The notes under the pieces were generated by a model that saw only the letters and a list, made by a program, of their open reading frames with translations, was not told the origin of the DNA and made no database searches. The translations under genes were made by a program, and so were the position numbers. A stretch of 64,000 nt of DNA. It comes from Thermophilibacter gallinarum (GTDB lineage: Bacteria; Actinomycetota; Coriobacteriia; Coriobacteriales; Atopobiaceae). Below are positions 32,100 through 40,767 of this stretch, one piece after another. Numbering within the stretch: the stretch's first letter is position 1; the number at the start of each line of letters is the position of its first letter. The DNA is taken from contig NZ_JADCJZ010000002.1 in NCBI RefSeq assembly GCF_014982725.1, positions 310,001 through 374,000 on the forward strand, in the 5' to 3' direction.

Positions 32100-34571
32100 C
32101 TATCCCTCGATCTTCACCAGCGGAGCGAAGCCCTTGAGCAGCTTCTTCGTCTTGCCGGTGCGCGTGAACTTGACCTCGATCGTGTCGCCGGAGGCGGCGA
32201 TGACCACGCCCGGCCCGAAGGTCTTGTGCGAGACGTGGTCGCCGGCGGCAAAGCTCGCCGCGGCGCGCGCCGGGTCGGGTCGCGGCCCGGTCGGGACCGG
32301 GCGGGACGCCCCACCGCCCGTGGAGCGCGTGCGCGAGCCGAAGACGTGCCCGCCGTAGACGTCCGAGCCGCGGCCGCTGCCGAACGTGCCGTGGCGGTCG
32401 CCGCGCTTCTCCCAGCCCACGCCGGCAAAGCCCGAGGAGCCCACGCCGGTGCGCTCGACGTCCGCCTCGGGGATCTCGCGCAGGAAGCGGCTCGGCGGGT
32501 TGGCGGCAACGGAGCCGAAGGTGCGCCGCGTGGCGGCATGGGTGAGGTAGAGCCGCCTGCGGGCGCGCGTGATGGCCACGTACGCCAGGCGCCGCTCCTC
32601 CTCCACGCTCGCCTCGTCGCTCTCGTAGGAGGCGTGCGGGAAGATGCCCTCCTCCATGCCAGCGACGAAGACCACCGGGAACTCGAGGCCCTTGGCCGAG
32701 TGGATCGTCATCATCGTGACGGCGTGCGTCTGGCCGGCGAGCGAGTCGAGGTCGGAGCGCAGGGCGAGCCACTCGATGAGCGCCGGCAGCTTCTCGGACG
32801 CCACGGGAGGTCTAGGCGGAGCAGGCTCCGGGGCGACGTCCCCAGAGGGCGACTCGCCTTGGCGAGCGAGCGAAGCGAGCGCGGAGCCCGTCGGGGACGT
32901 CGCCACGGAGCCGGACGACTCGAGGGCCCCCGCCGCACGGAGCTGCGCGAGGCTCTCGAGCGTCTCCACCGCGTCGTGGGTCTCGTCGAACTCGGCGGCG
33001 ACGCCGAGGAACTCCTTGATGTTCTCGATGCGGCCGTCCGCCTCCACGCTGTGCTCGGCCTCGAGGGCGCGGACGAGGCCGGAGCGGTCCACGATCGCGT
33101 CCACGACGTCGACGAGCTCGCCGGTGAAGTGGCGCGCGGCCTCGATCGTGCCGGTGAACTCCGCGAGCGCCGAGCGCACCTTGGCGCCAAGCAGGCTCTC
33201 CTCGGCGATCGCCATCTGGCACGCCGAGAAGAACGAGATGCCCTCCCCCGCCGCCAGCTCGCGAATCTTGGCGATGGACGTGGTGCCGATGCCGCGGCGC
33301 GGGGTGTTGACCACGCGCAGCGCCGAGACGTCGTCGTCGGGGTTCACCACGAGCTTGAGGTAGGCCATGACGTCGCGAACCTCGGCGCGGTCGAAGAAGC
33401 GCGTGCCGCCCACGATCTTGTACGGGACGCCCGCACGCAGGAACATGTCCTCGAGCACGCGCGACTGCGCGTTGGTGCGGTAGAAGACGGCCATGTCGTC
33501 GTAGCTCGTGCCGCCGTCATGGAGCTTCTCGATCTCCGAGCCGATCCAGCGGCCCTCGTCCCGCTCGTCAGCCGCCTGGAACACCTTGATCTTCTCGCCG
33601 TCCCCGGCGTCGGTGAACAGGCGCTTGGGCTTGCGGCGTGAGTTGTTGGCCACCACGGCATTGGCGGCGGCCAGGATGTGGCCTGTGGAGCGGTAGTTCT
33701 GCTCGAGGCGCACCACGCGGGCGTCCGGATAGTCCTTCTCGAAGTCCAGGATGTTCTGGATGTCCGCGCCGCGCCAGCTGTAGATCGACTGGTCGTCGTC
33801 GCCCACGACCATGAGGTTGCGATAGCGCGCGGCCAGCAGGTTGGTGATCGCGTACTGGACGTGGTTGGTGTCCTGGTACTCGTCCACGCTGATCTGACGG
33901 AAGCGGTCCTGGTAGCGCTCCAGGACCTCAGGGCGCCTGGAGAGCAGCTCGAAGGTCTTGACCAGCAGGTCGTCGAAGTCCATCGCGTTGGCGCGGGCAA
34001 GGCGGCGGTCCAGCTCGCGGTAGACGCGCGCGGCGGCGCGGTCCGCGGGGCTGGCGGAGCTCGCCATCTCGTCGGGGCCCACCAGGGCGTTCTTGGCCGC
34101 GGAGATCTTGGCGCGGACGGAGTTGAGCGGGTAGGACTTCTGGTCGATGTCCAGGTCGGCCATGATCGCCTTCACCAGGCGGCGCGAGTCGTCGTCATCG
34201 TAGATCGTGAAGTTGGGCCGATAGCCCACGAGCTCGCCGTCCTCGCGCAGGATGCGCACGCACATGGCGTGGAAGGTGCAGACCCACATGCCGCGCGTGC
34301 CGTACGGGAGCAGGGCACCCAGGCGCTCGCGCATCTCGGCGGCGGCCTTGTTGGTGAACGTGATGGCCAGGACCTGCCAGGGCCTCACGCCCTCGTCGGC
34401 GATCATGTGCGCGATGCGGTACGTGAGCACCCGCGTCTTGCCCGAGCCCGCACCCGCGAGCACGAGCAGCGGGCCGCGCGTGCACTCCACGGCCTCGCGC
34501 TGGGCCGGGTTGAGGCCCTCCAGATCCACGGTGGGCGTCTGGCTGAACAGGGACTGCTGGTCGATCGTCAT
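32100..34571 (-). CDS. pcrA: ATP-dependent DNA helicase PcrA/UvrD
   Basis: 823 residues. Motif I AGAGSGKT (39-46), motif II VDEYQDTN, motif III with GDDDQSIYSWRGA, motif V TIHSAKGLEFPVVF and motif VI YVAITRARRRLYL. An SF1A helicase that unwinds DNA in repair and removes RecA or stalled polymerases. Residues about 553-584, in a loop of domain 2B, are encoded by a palindromic insert (32822-32914) and read Ser/Gly/Pro-rich. The C-terminal PcrA tail binding RNA polymerase is recognisable (HKTFGPGVV). Confidence 0.95.
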   Translation of the reverse strand: MTIDQQSLFSQTPTVDLEGLNPAQREAVECTRGPLLVLAGAGSGKTRVLTYRIAHMIADEGVRPWQVLAITFTNKAAAEMRERLGALLPYGTRGMWVCTFHAMCVRILREDGELVGYRPNFTIYDDDDSRRLVKAIMADLDIDQKSYPLNSVRAKISAAKNALVGPDEMASSASPADRAAARVYRELDRRLARANAMDFDDLLVKTFELLSRRPEVLERYQDRFRQISVDEYQDTNHVQYAITNLLAARYRNLMVVGDDDQSIYSWRGADIQNILDFEKDYPDARVVRLEQNYRSTGHILAAANAVVANNSRRKPKRLFTDAGDGEKIKVFQAADERDEGRWIGSEIEKLHDGGTSYDDMAVFYRTNAQSRVLEDMFLRAGVPYKIVGGTRFFDRAEVRDVMAYLKLVVNPDDDVSALRVVNTPRRGIGTTSIAKIRELAAGEGISFFSACQMAIAEESLLGAKVRSALAEFTGTIEAARHFTGELVDVVDAIVDRSGLVRALEAEHSVEADGRIENIKEFLGVAAEFDETHDAVETLESLAQLRAAGALESSGSVATSPTGSALASLARQGESPSGDVAPEPAPPRPPVASEKLPALIEWLALRSDLDSLAGQTHAVTMMTIHSAKGLEFPVVFVAGMEEGIFPHASYESDEASVEEERRLAYVAITRARRRLYLTHAATRRTFGSVAANPPSRFLREIPEADVERTGVGSSGFAGVGWEKRGDRHGTFGSGRGSDVYGGHVFGSRTRSTGGGASRPVPTGPRPDPARAAASFAAGDHVSHKTFGPGVVIAASGDTIEVKFTRTGKTKKLLKGFAPLVKIEG
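32822..32914. repeat. Palindromic insert inside pcrA (second hairpin family)
   Basis: Arms 32822-32843 and 32893-32914 are complementary over 22 bp with two mismatches. The 49-nt core holds GGCGACT, an inner hairpin CTCGCC/GGCGAG and GAGCGAAGCGA. GGCGACT and GAGCGAAGCGA recur, on the other strand, in the leuA-leuC hairpin at 55639-55720. The reading frame of pcrA passes through, adding about 31 residues to a variable loop. Confidence 0.75.
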
Positions 34572-34692
34572 GCCTCGGGGTTCCTCTCGTCGTCGTCTGC
34601 CCTACGAGTGTAGCGGCAAGCCTGGACGCAAAACAGGCGCGGGCGAGAAGAACATCGGGGCACGACGTCCGGGCGGCGCGGCCTTCGCACGC

Positions 34693-34924
34693 GTCCCGGA
34701 ATCGGCGGGGTTCCCCGGTCGGAGCGATGGCGCGTCCCAGAAATTAGGAGGTTCCCCGGCCGCGCCTCGCCCGGGCGCGCGAACACCGGCGATTCCCGGA
34801 CACAATAGCCTCGCAAGCGGAGAAGGTCGCCGATTCCGGGACACGTCACCCGCCCGACTGCGGAACGTCGCCGATTCCGGGACGCACTTCTCGCCAAGGC
34901 GCGGAAGGCCGCCAAAAACGGGAC
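34693..34924. repeat. Inverted unit array I (GTCGCCGATTCCGGGAC family)
   Basis: Two reverse units (GGAATC cores at 34698 and 34739) are followed by four forward units (cores at 34791, 34832, 34873 and about 34914). Consecutive units in each arm are exactly 41 bp apart. The unit consensus is GAAGGTCGCCGATTCCGGGAC, with unrelated 19-20 bp spacers. A period of 41 is not a multiple of 3, which argues against a coding origin. It occupies most of the 381-bp gap between pcrA and the alpha/beta hydrolase; no gene is seen there. Confidence 0.85.
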
Positions 34925-34952
34925 GCCGAGAAGAACGCCGGCCCGAAGGCCC

Positions 34953-36206
34953 CTACGCCCAGCGGCCCACGAACGCGCCGACGGCCTCCCAGTAGCGGTC
35001 GGGGTCGGCGAAGACCGCACAGCAGTGGCCGGCGGACGGGATCTTGACCAGCTCGTGGCCCTCGCCCTCCGCGGCGCCGCCGGCGGCGGCGGACAGCGCG
35101 TCGGCCATGTGCGCGGGCACGACCTTGTCGTCCTCGCCCTGGAGCAGGAGCACCGGCGCCGCGGAGCGCGCGATCGCCTCCGCGGGCGAGACCTTGGCGA
35201 TGTCATAGCCGCCGCGCCTCAGCCTGAGGAGCAGGCGCGCGAGGTCCACGATCGGGTGCGCCGGCATCGGCGGCGTGCCGAGTGACCCCGAGCTCACGAC
35301 GCCGACGGCCGTGTTCCAGAAGTCGTCGTAGGCGGAGTCCGCCACACAGGCGCGCACCTGCCCCGGCAGGTCCTCCTCGCCGCAGGCCAGGATGGCCGCC
35401 GCGGCGCCCATGGAGATGCCGGCGAGCGTGACGCGCGCGCCCTCGCCCGCGCGGTCCGCGACCCAGCGGCACCACGCCACGAGGTCGCGCCGGTCGAGCC
35501 AGCCCGCGCCCACCCAGGCGCCGTCGCTCTCGCCGTGCGCGCGCAGGTCGACGAGGAGCAGGTTGAAGCCCAGCTCCGCGTAGCGGCGGGCGTAGGTGAG
35601 GCCGGCGCGCCAGGTGTCGTTGTAGCCGTGGGCGAAGACGAGCCAGCGGTCGGAGTCGGGGTTGCACGCGATGGCGCGGCCCACGAGGCGCGTGCCGTCG
35701 TCGGAGGCGCACTCGACGCGCTCGACCGGGCACGGGAGCGCCTGGATCCACTCCCAGGTGCGGTGCGCCTCGTCGGCACGGTTCCACTCGATCTTCTCGC
35801 GCTCCTGGTCGAAGAGTCCCGGGCACATGTCGCGCACGCGCTGGTCGCCCCCGCCGCCCAGGTACGGGCCGAGCTCCTCGCCGCTCGCGTCGCGGCGCGG
35901 GCCCAGCACCTGCGGCAGGGCGCGGCACACCAGGACGACCACCGCAATGGCGGGGGCAAGGCCGAACAGGCAGAAGAGCACGCCGACCGCGGGCGAGCCC
36001 AGGAAGAAGCACCCCACGCCCATGGCGACCATGACGAGCGCGAAGCCGAGCGGCGCGAACGCCTTCGACCAGAGGGGGACGTCGCGCTTGGGGGCGTTGA
36101 GCTCCTCCATGAGGTGCGGGGTGGGCACGCCCTCGCGGGTCCTGCGCCCCTCGAAGTACGAGAAGAACCTCACTCCCCTGCTCTCCTTCTTCTTGTCAGC
36201 CTCCAT
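34953..36206 (-). CDS. Membrane-anchored alpha/beta hydrolase
   Basis: 417 residues from ATG 36206 behind GGGAGG. Two helices at about 55-100 anchor the protein. The hydrolase domain follows with LVFAHGYNDTW (oxyanion region), the nucleophile elbow GISMGAA, LLQGEDDKVVP (catalytic Asp) and a late SAGHCCAV (catalytic His). The layout is that of YqkD/BAAT-like esterases. The substrate is unknown. It lies between array I and the D,D-carboxypeptidase gene. Confidence 0.9.
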   Translation of the reverse strand: MEADKKKESRGVRFFSYFEGRRTREGVPTPHLMEELNAPKRDVPLWSKAFAPLGFALVMVAMGVGCFFLGSPAVGVLFCLFGLAPAIAVVVLVCRALPQVLGPRRDASGEELGPYLGGGGDQRVRDMCPGLFDQEREKIEWNRADEAHRTWEWIQALPCPVERVECASDDGTRLVGRAIACNPDSDRWLVFAHGYNDTWRAGLTYARRYAELGFNLLLVDLRAHGESDGAWVGAGWLDRRDLVAWCRWVADRAGEGARVTLAGISMGAAAAILACGEEDLPGQVRACVADSAYDDFWNTAVGVVSSGSLGTPPMPAHPIVDLARLLLRLRRGGYDIAKVSPAEAIARSAAPVLLLQGEDDKVVPAHMADALSAAAGGAAEGEGHELVKIPSAGHCCAVFADPDRYWEAVGAFVGRWA

Positions 36207-36312
36207 GCGTTGCCTCCCGTCGTGCGTCCATATGGGCACGAGTATAGCGAGAAACGCGGCGGCGGCCGCCTACGGCGCGGCGAGCAGCGCCTCGCAGCCC
36301 GCGAGCACGTCG

Positions 36313-37767
36313 CTATCGGCGCAGGTGGCTCCCGCCGGGGCGGCGCCGCGAGCCGTCCCGCGCCCTGGTCGGGGGCGTGCTCAGGCGCGTGCGGCTCGGG
36401 GCCTGCGCGACGCCGCGGCGATAGCCGGACGGGGCGACGCGCCTACGGGCGCGCCGGGCGCGAGAGCGGGCGGAGGCGATCAGGCCGATCACCACGAACA
36501 CGACGACGAGGCAGGCCACCGCGATGACCGCGTGCAGCACGTCGGACGTGAGCCACCAGACGACGAAGCTCGGGATGGAGAGGCCCATGGCGGACGCCGC
36601 GGCCGCCGTGACGGTGCCCAGGTCGCGCTCGCCGAGGGAGACGGCCATCGTGCCGAGCTCCTGTCCCTGCGCGAGCGGCGCCTGGAAGGCCTCGGACCAC
36701 GAGGGGGAAAGCGTCAGGTCGGAGAGCTCGGTCTCGACCGGGACCGTGGCGGTTATCGCCGAGGCGGCGGACACGTCGACCTTCTCGCCGTCGCTCGAGA
36801 GGGTCACCTCGGCAGACCCCAGCGCGTCGCCCACGCTCACGACCTCGCCGGTCTTCCACGCGCCGAAGCCCCACTCGAGCAGGTTATACATGTCGTAGAA
36901 GTTCTCGGTTGCCTCGGTCGTGTAGCCCGTGTAGGGGACGCCCAGCACCACCGCGACGAGCGTCCTGCCGTCGCGCTGGGCCGCGGTGATGAGGCACCGG
37001 CCGGCCTCGGTGGTGGTGCCCGTCTTGCTCGCGATGACCGTGTCGCCCAGGTAGACGGGACCGTCCGGGTCGGCCAGGTGGTCCGTGGTCTCCAGGGTGC
37101 GGGCGGGGTTCTCGCTCGTGGCGGGCAGGTCCCAGGTGGCGCTTCCCGCGATCTCCACGAACTCGGGGAGGGAGAGCGCCTCCTCGAAGATGGTCACGAG
37201 GTCGCGCGCCGTGGTGTAGTGGTCGTCGTCATGCAGGCCGCAGGGGTTGACGAAGTGCGTGTTCTCGCAGCCCAGCTCGGCGGCCTTCTCGTTCATCAGG
37301 TCGACGAAGGCGCCCCAGTCGCCGCCGCCCACGTAGCGGGCGAGCACGTACGCGGCGTCGTTGCCGGAGGGGAGCAGCAGGCAGGCGAGCAGGTCGCGCA
37401 CGCTGAGCGTCTCGCCCAGCTTGAGGTCGGCGACCGAGCTGTCCCAGGTGAGTTCGTCGAAGTCCGACTCCTCGACGGTCACCTCGGCGTCGAGGTCGGC
37501 GTTCTCCAGCACCACGATCGCGGTCATGACCTTGGTGATGGACGCCGGGTAGCAGCGCTCGTCGGCGTCCCGCTCGAACAGGGTCGTGTCCGTCTCGAGC
37601 TCGACCACGAGGGCGCGCGGCGAGGTGATCGAGGGGGGCTCGGCCGCGGAGTAGGCGCCCTCCTCCGCCAGCGCCGCGACCGGGAGGGCAGCCGCCGCGC
37701 CCACGAGGGCGAGGACGCAAGCGAGAAGGACCGCGAGCGCTCGGGCGCGCGAGGACGTGGCTTTCAA
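36313..37767 (-). CDS. D-alanyl-D-alanine carboxypeptidase (PBP5/6 type, S11)
   Basis: 484 residues from a TTG at 37767 behind GGGGGT. A longer frame reaches into uppP but would make no sense. A signal peptide (LAVLLACVLALVGAAAALPVAALA) precedes the S11 motifs SITK (76-79), SGN (134-136) and KTG (248-250). A C-terminal membrane helix (VLHAVIAVACLVVVFVVIGLI) is followed by a basic tail. It trims peptidoglycan pentapeptides. The neighbour uppP recycles the lipid carrier of the same pathway. Confidence 0.92.
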   Translation of the reverse strand: MKATSSRARALAVLLACVLALVGAAAALPVAALAEEGAYSAAEPPSITSPRALVVELETDTTLFERDADERCYPASITKVMTAIVVLENADLDAEVTVEESDFDELTWDSSVADLKLGETLSVRDLLACLLLPSGNDAAYVLARYVGGGDWGAFVDLMNEKAAELGCENTHFVNPCGLHDDDHYTTARDLVTIFEEALSLPEFVEIAGSATWDLPATSENPARTLETTDHLADPDGPVYLGDTVIASKTGTTTEAGRCLITAAQRDGRTLVAVVLGVPYTGYTTEATENFYDMYNLLEWGFGAWKTGEVVSVGDALGSAEVTLSSDGEKVDVSAASAITATVPVETELSDLTLSPSWSEAFQAPLAQGQELGTMAVSLGERDLGTVTAAAASAMGLSIPSFVVWWLTSDVLHAVIAVACLVVVFVVIGLIASARSRARRARRRVAPSGYRRGVAQAPSRTRLSTPPTRARDGSRRRPGGSHLRR

Positions 37768-37777
37768 CTCAGACCCC

Positions 37778-38695
37778 CTATCGGACCAGCGCGAACCAGG
37801 CGATGACGGCCACGCCGAGGACGATGCGATACCAGCCGAACGGCTTGAAGTCGTGCTTGCGGACGAACGCCATGAGGAAGCGGATGACCGCGAGCGAGAC
37901 GAGGAAGGCGACGAGGCAGCCCACCCCGAGGACAGCCGCCTCGGTCCCGCTGAACATGTTGCCCGCGAGGAAGTACTTGGCCAGACGCAGCGCGCTCGCG
38001 CCGAACATGACGGGGATGGCAAGGAAGAACGTGAACTCGGCGACCACGGTGCGCGAGCAGCCGAGCAGGAGGCCACCGATGATCGTGGAACCCGAGCGGG
38101 AGGTTCCGGGCACGATGGAGAGCACCTGGAAGAGGCCGATGCCGATCGCCGTCTTCCAGTCAAGGCCCTCGAGCGTCCGGACGCGCGCGCCGGCATCGGC
38201 GAGCTCGGAGCGCGTGGGGGCATCGCCGAGGTCGGGCGTCGAGAAGTGCTTCCCGGTGGAGACGAGGGCGGAGGCGCGACGCTCGCGCACGGTCTCGATC
38301 ACGATGAAGGCGATGCCGTAGACGATCAGCGCCGCCGCAATCACGAACGGGCTTCCGAGGTTGGCCTCCATCCAGTCGTCGATGGGGATGCCGATGACGG
38401 CCGCCGGGACGCAGGCGACGATCGTCTTGGCCCAGAGCGACCAGGTGTCGCGCTTCTCGCCCGCGCTCTTGCTCGGGGAGAAGGGGTTCAACCTGTGGAA
38501 GAACATCGCGCAGACGGCGAGGATCGCGCCGAGCTGGATGACGACGAGGAACATGTTCCAGAAGTCCTCGGAGACGTCCATGGTGAGGAACTGGTTGAGC
38601 AGCAGCATGTGTCCCGTCGAGGAGATGGGGAGCCACTCCGTGACGCCCTCGACGACGCCGTACACCGCGGCCTTTGCGAGCTCTATGGGGTCCAT
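37778..38695 (-). CDS. uppP: Undecaprenyl-diphosphatase UppP (BacA)
   Basis: 305 residues from ATG 38695 behind GGGAGG. The two catalytic signatures are present: GVVEGVTEWLPISSTGH near the N-terminus and VPGTSRSGSTI in the middle, within seven to eight membrane helices. It dephosphorylates undecaprenyl pyrophosphate so the carrier can be reused in wall synthesis. Ten bp separate it from the D,D-carboxypeptidase gene. Confidence 0.96.
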   Translation of the reverse strand: MDPIELAKAAVYGVVEGVTEWLPISSTGHMLLLNQFLTMDVSEDFWNMFLVVIQLGAILAVCAMFFHRLNPFSPSKSAGEKRDTWSLWAKTIVACVPAAVIGIPIDDWMEANLGSPFVIAAALIVYGIAFIVIETVRERRASALVSTGKHFSTPDLGDAPTRSELADAGARVRTLEGLDWKTAIGIGLFQVLSIVPGTSRSGSTIIGGLLLGCSRTVVAEFTFFLAIPVMFGASALRLAKYFLAGNMFSGTEAAVLGVGCLVAFLVSLAVIRFLMAFVRKHDFKPFGWYRIVLGVAVIAWFALVR

Positions 38696-38862
38696 TGCCC
38701 TCCCTTTCAGCGACAGCGCTCCTATGGTCGCGCAACCGGCGGGCTCGTGGCACCCCGCCACCGAAATTCTACGCCGTTGGGCGGGTCGCCCGGCACGCTC
38801 CTCCGGTCGAAGGGAATAAGTGATGCAGCCCTCTAGACGGCCCAAAGCGGAAGGGAGTCACC

Positions 38863-39324
38863 ATGGCCGATACCACCGTTTCCTATCAGGACCTCGGCTA
38901 CGACAGGATCTTCGTCTCCCTCGACGGCTCGGACGAGCAGGACAAGGTGCTCGACCGCGCCATCGTCATGGCGGCGAACGACGAGGCGGAGCTCTACATC
39001 GGGCACGTGATCGACTCGACGGCGCTCGAGGCCGCCGGGACGTTCCCCGTGGACATCGTGCCCACCCTCGAGCAGACCTTCCGCGACTCGATCGCCGAGA
39101 AGGTCAAGGCGGCGGAGGCCATGCCGGGGATCAAGAAGGTCGAGGTGATCGTCCGCTCCGGCCGCATCCGCGAGACCCTGAAGGACGAGATGCTCGACGT
39201 CATCAAGCCTGACCTCGTGATCTGCGGCGCGCGCGGGCTCTCCTCGATCAAGTACGCCATCCTCGGCTCCATATCCACCTTCCTCACGCGCAACACGGAC
39301 TGCGACACGCTCATCATCAAGTAG
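38863..39324 (+). CDS. Universal stress protein (UspA family)
   Basis: 153 residues. YDRIFVSLDGSDEQDKVLDRAI begins the Usp fold, and LVICGARGLSSIKYAILGSISTFLTRN matches the ATP-binding G-x2-G-x9-G(S/T) pattern closely, with an Ala-Arg substitution in the first part. Such proteins accumulate on starvation or stress. A strong stem-loop follows. Confidence 0.92.
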   Translation: MADTTVSYQDLGYDRIFVSLDGSDEQDKVLDRAIVMAANDEAELYIGHVIDSTALEAAGTFPVDIVPTLEQTFRDSIAEKVKAAEAMPGIKKVEVIVRSGRIRETLKDEMLDVIKPDLVICGARGLSSIKYAILGSISTFLTRNTDCDTLIIK

Positions 39325-39347
39325 CGCCCACTCCAGACCTCGGGACC

Positions 39348-39374
39348 GGCCCCGTCGCCCCATGCGGCGGGGCC
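39348..39374 (+). terminator. Stem-loop after the universal stress gene
   Basis: GGCCCCGTCGC (39348-39358) pairs with GCGGCGGGGCC (39364-39374) over 11 bp with one G-T pair and a 5-nt loop. It lies 23 bp after the stop codon. There is no T-run. Confidence 0.5.
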
Positions 39375-39503
39375 GTCGCTGTGCCCGCGATTCGAACGAC
39401 TCGTGTAGGAACGGTGAGATTTGGCGTCAGACGGTAAAATGGACTCCGTTTGTTTGCACGCATCACCAATTCGAACGGTGACCGAACAGAAGGATTGCCC
39501 CAA

Positions 39504-40586
39504 GTGACGTCAGCCAAACAGTGGAAGGCCGGCTACCCCCTCGTCGCGGCGATCGTGGCCCTGGGCTGCGCGCTCTGCCTGGTAGTCGCCCGTCCGAGCA
39601 CGGCGGCCGCAGACGACCTGAGCGATCTCAGCGCCATCCAGCAGGAGATCCAGGAGCACAACGCCGACTACAAGGAGGCGCAGGAGCAGGTTGACGAGCT
39701 CCAGGCGCAGATCGACGAGAACCAGGCCCGCATCGACGAGCTCGAGGCCGAGCTGCCGGAGGTGAGGGAGCAGGCGGCGGCGTCCATGCGCACCCTCTAC
39801 AAGATGCAGCAGGGGTCCGGCGGGCTCGTGGACCTGCTCCTGTCCGCGGACACCTTCTACGACCTCCTCTCCACGGTCCAGTACCTCGACATCATCCAGG
39901 CGTCCAACACCGACGCCATCAACGAGCTTCTCGCCCTCGAGGACGAGCTCGAGCTCGCGCGCGTCAGCCTGAACTCGCAGATGCAGGAGGCCGAGGAGCG
40001 TCGCGAGGAGGCCGAGGACGCCCTCGACGAGGCCAAGGCGGCCCGTGACGAGCTCGAGGCCAAGATCGCCGCGCAGCAGGCAGCCGAGGAGGCGGCGCGC
40101 AAGGCCGCCATCGAGGCCGCCAAAAAGGAGGACGGGAAGACCTTCACCACTGAGTCGGGTGGCAGCGCCACGGTCGAGACCCCCTCGAACGACAACGGCC
40201 CCGGCTCCGTCAGCCCCGGCTCCGACAAGGACGCCTTCGTCTCCGAGTGGGCGCCGCGCATCGACGCCTACCTCGCCGGGTCCCCGCTCTCCGGCCAGGG
40301 CAAGACGTTCGCAGAGGCCGCCTTCGAGTACAACGTCGACCCGCGCTTCTCGCCCGCCATCTCCATGGTCGAGAGCACGCAGGGCCGCTACTGCTTCAAG
40401 CCGCACAACGCCTGGGGCTGGGGCAGCTCCAGCTGGAGCAGCTGGGAGGAGGCCATCTGGGCGCACGTCCAGGGCCTCTCCATCGGCTACGGCGGCCGCC
40501 TCACCGTCGCCGGCGCCAAGAAGTACTGCCCGCCCAACTGGCAGTACTGGTACTCCACGGTCGCCTCTGAGATGAGCAAGATCTAG
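39504..40586 (+). CDS. Secreted coiled-coil protein with lysozyme/glucosaminidase-like domain
   Basis: 360 residues from a GTG at 39504 behind AGAAGGA. A signal peptide (YPLVAAIVALGCALCLVVARPSTAAA) leads to a long coiled coil rich in Glu, Gln and Ala (residues about 35-215) like the FtsX-linked or RipC/CwlO hydrolase N-termini. A Ser/Gly/Pro linker follows. The C-terminal domain (FAEAAFEYNVDPRFSPAISMVESTQGRYCFKPHNAWGWG) resembles glucosaminidase or transglycosylase-like lysozyme folds with a candidate catalytic Glu. It is probably a peptidoglycan hydrolase. Confidence 0.85.
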   Translation: MTSAKQWKAGYPLVAAIVALGCALCLVVARPSTAAADDLSDLSAIQQEIQEHNADYKEAQEQVDELQAQIDENQARIDELEAELPEVREQAAASMRTLYKMQQGSGGLVDLLLSADTFYDLLSTVQYLDIIQASNTDAINELLALEDELELARVSLNSQMQEAEERREEAEDALDEAKAARDELEAKIAAQQAAEEAARKAAIEAAKKEDGKTFTTESGGSATVETPSNDNGPGSVSPGSDKDAFVSEWAPRIDAYLAGSPLSGQGKTFAEAAFEYNVDPRFSPAISMVESTQGRYCFKPHNAWGWGSSSWSSWEEAIWAHVQGLSIGYGGRLTVAGAKKYCPPNWQYWYSTVASEMSKI

Positions 40587-40603
40587 GCCGGCCGCCGTAC
40601 GGC

Positions 40604-40753
40604 GGGTTAAAACCAAGCTCGTCCCCGTTCTTCTCGCCCACTGGGTTAATAATTCCGGCTCGTCCCCCTCCCAGAATGCCTTCCGAGGGGGACGAGCCGG
40701 TATTTCTAACCCGATCGGCCGGTCAGAGGGGGACGAACCGGTATTTCTAACCC
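40604..40753. repeat. Inverted unit array V (GGGTTA...CTCGTCCCC family)
   Basis: Two forward units begin GGGTTA at 40604 and 40643 (39 bp apart; the first lacks two bases) and two reverse units end TAACCC at 40712 and 40753 (41 bp apart). The unit runs from GGGTTA through CCGGCTCGTCCCC. Forward and reverse units are nearly exact complements, so the whole 150 bp can fold back. It fills the gap between two convergent genes. A GTTCTTCTCGCC motif lies between the first two units. Confidence 0.85.
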
Positions 40754-40767
40754 GAGCACCCCGCGCG

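Noticed and set aside
34602-34844. Short ORFs inside arrays I and II with repeated RNRR/DSGT motifs
   Set aside because: The repeated peptides only reflect the 41-bp DNA repeat, which changes frame each step. No ribosome-binding sites.
36313-38223. 636-residue carboxypeptidase with an N-terminal extension
   Set aside because: The extension is the antisense/alternate frame of uppP and is Ser/Arg-rich. A signal peptide begins at the TTG at 37767.
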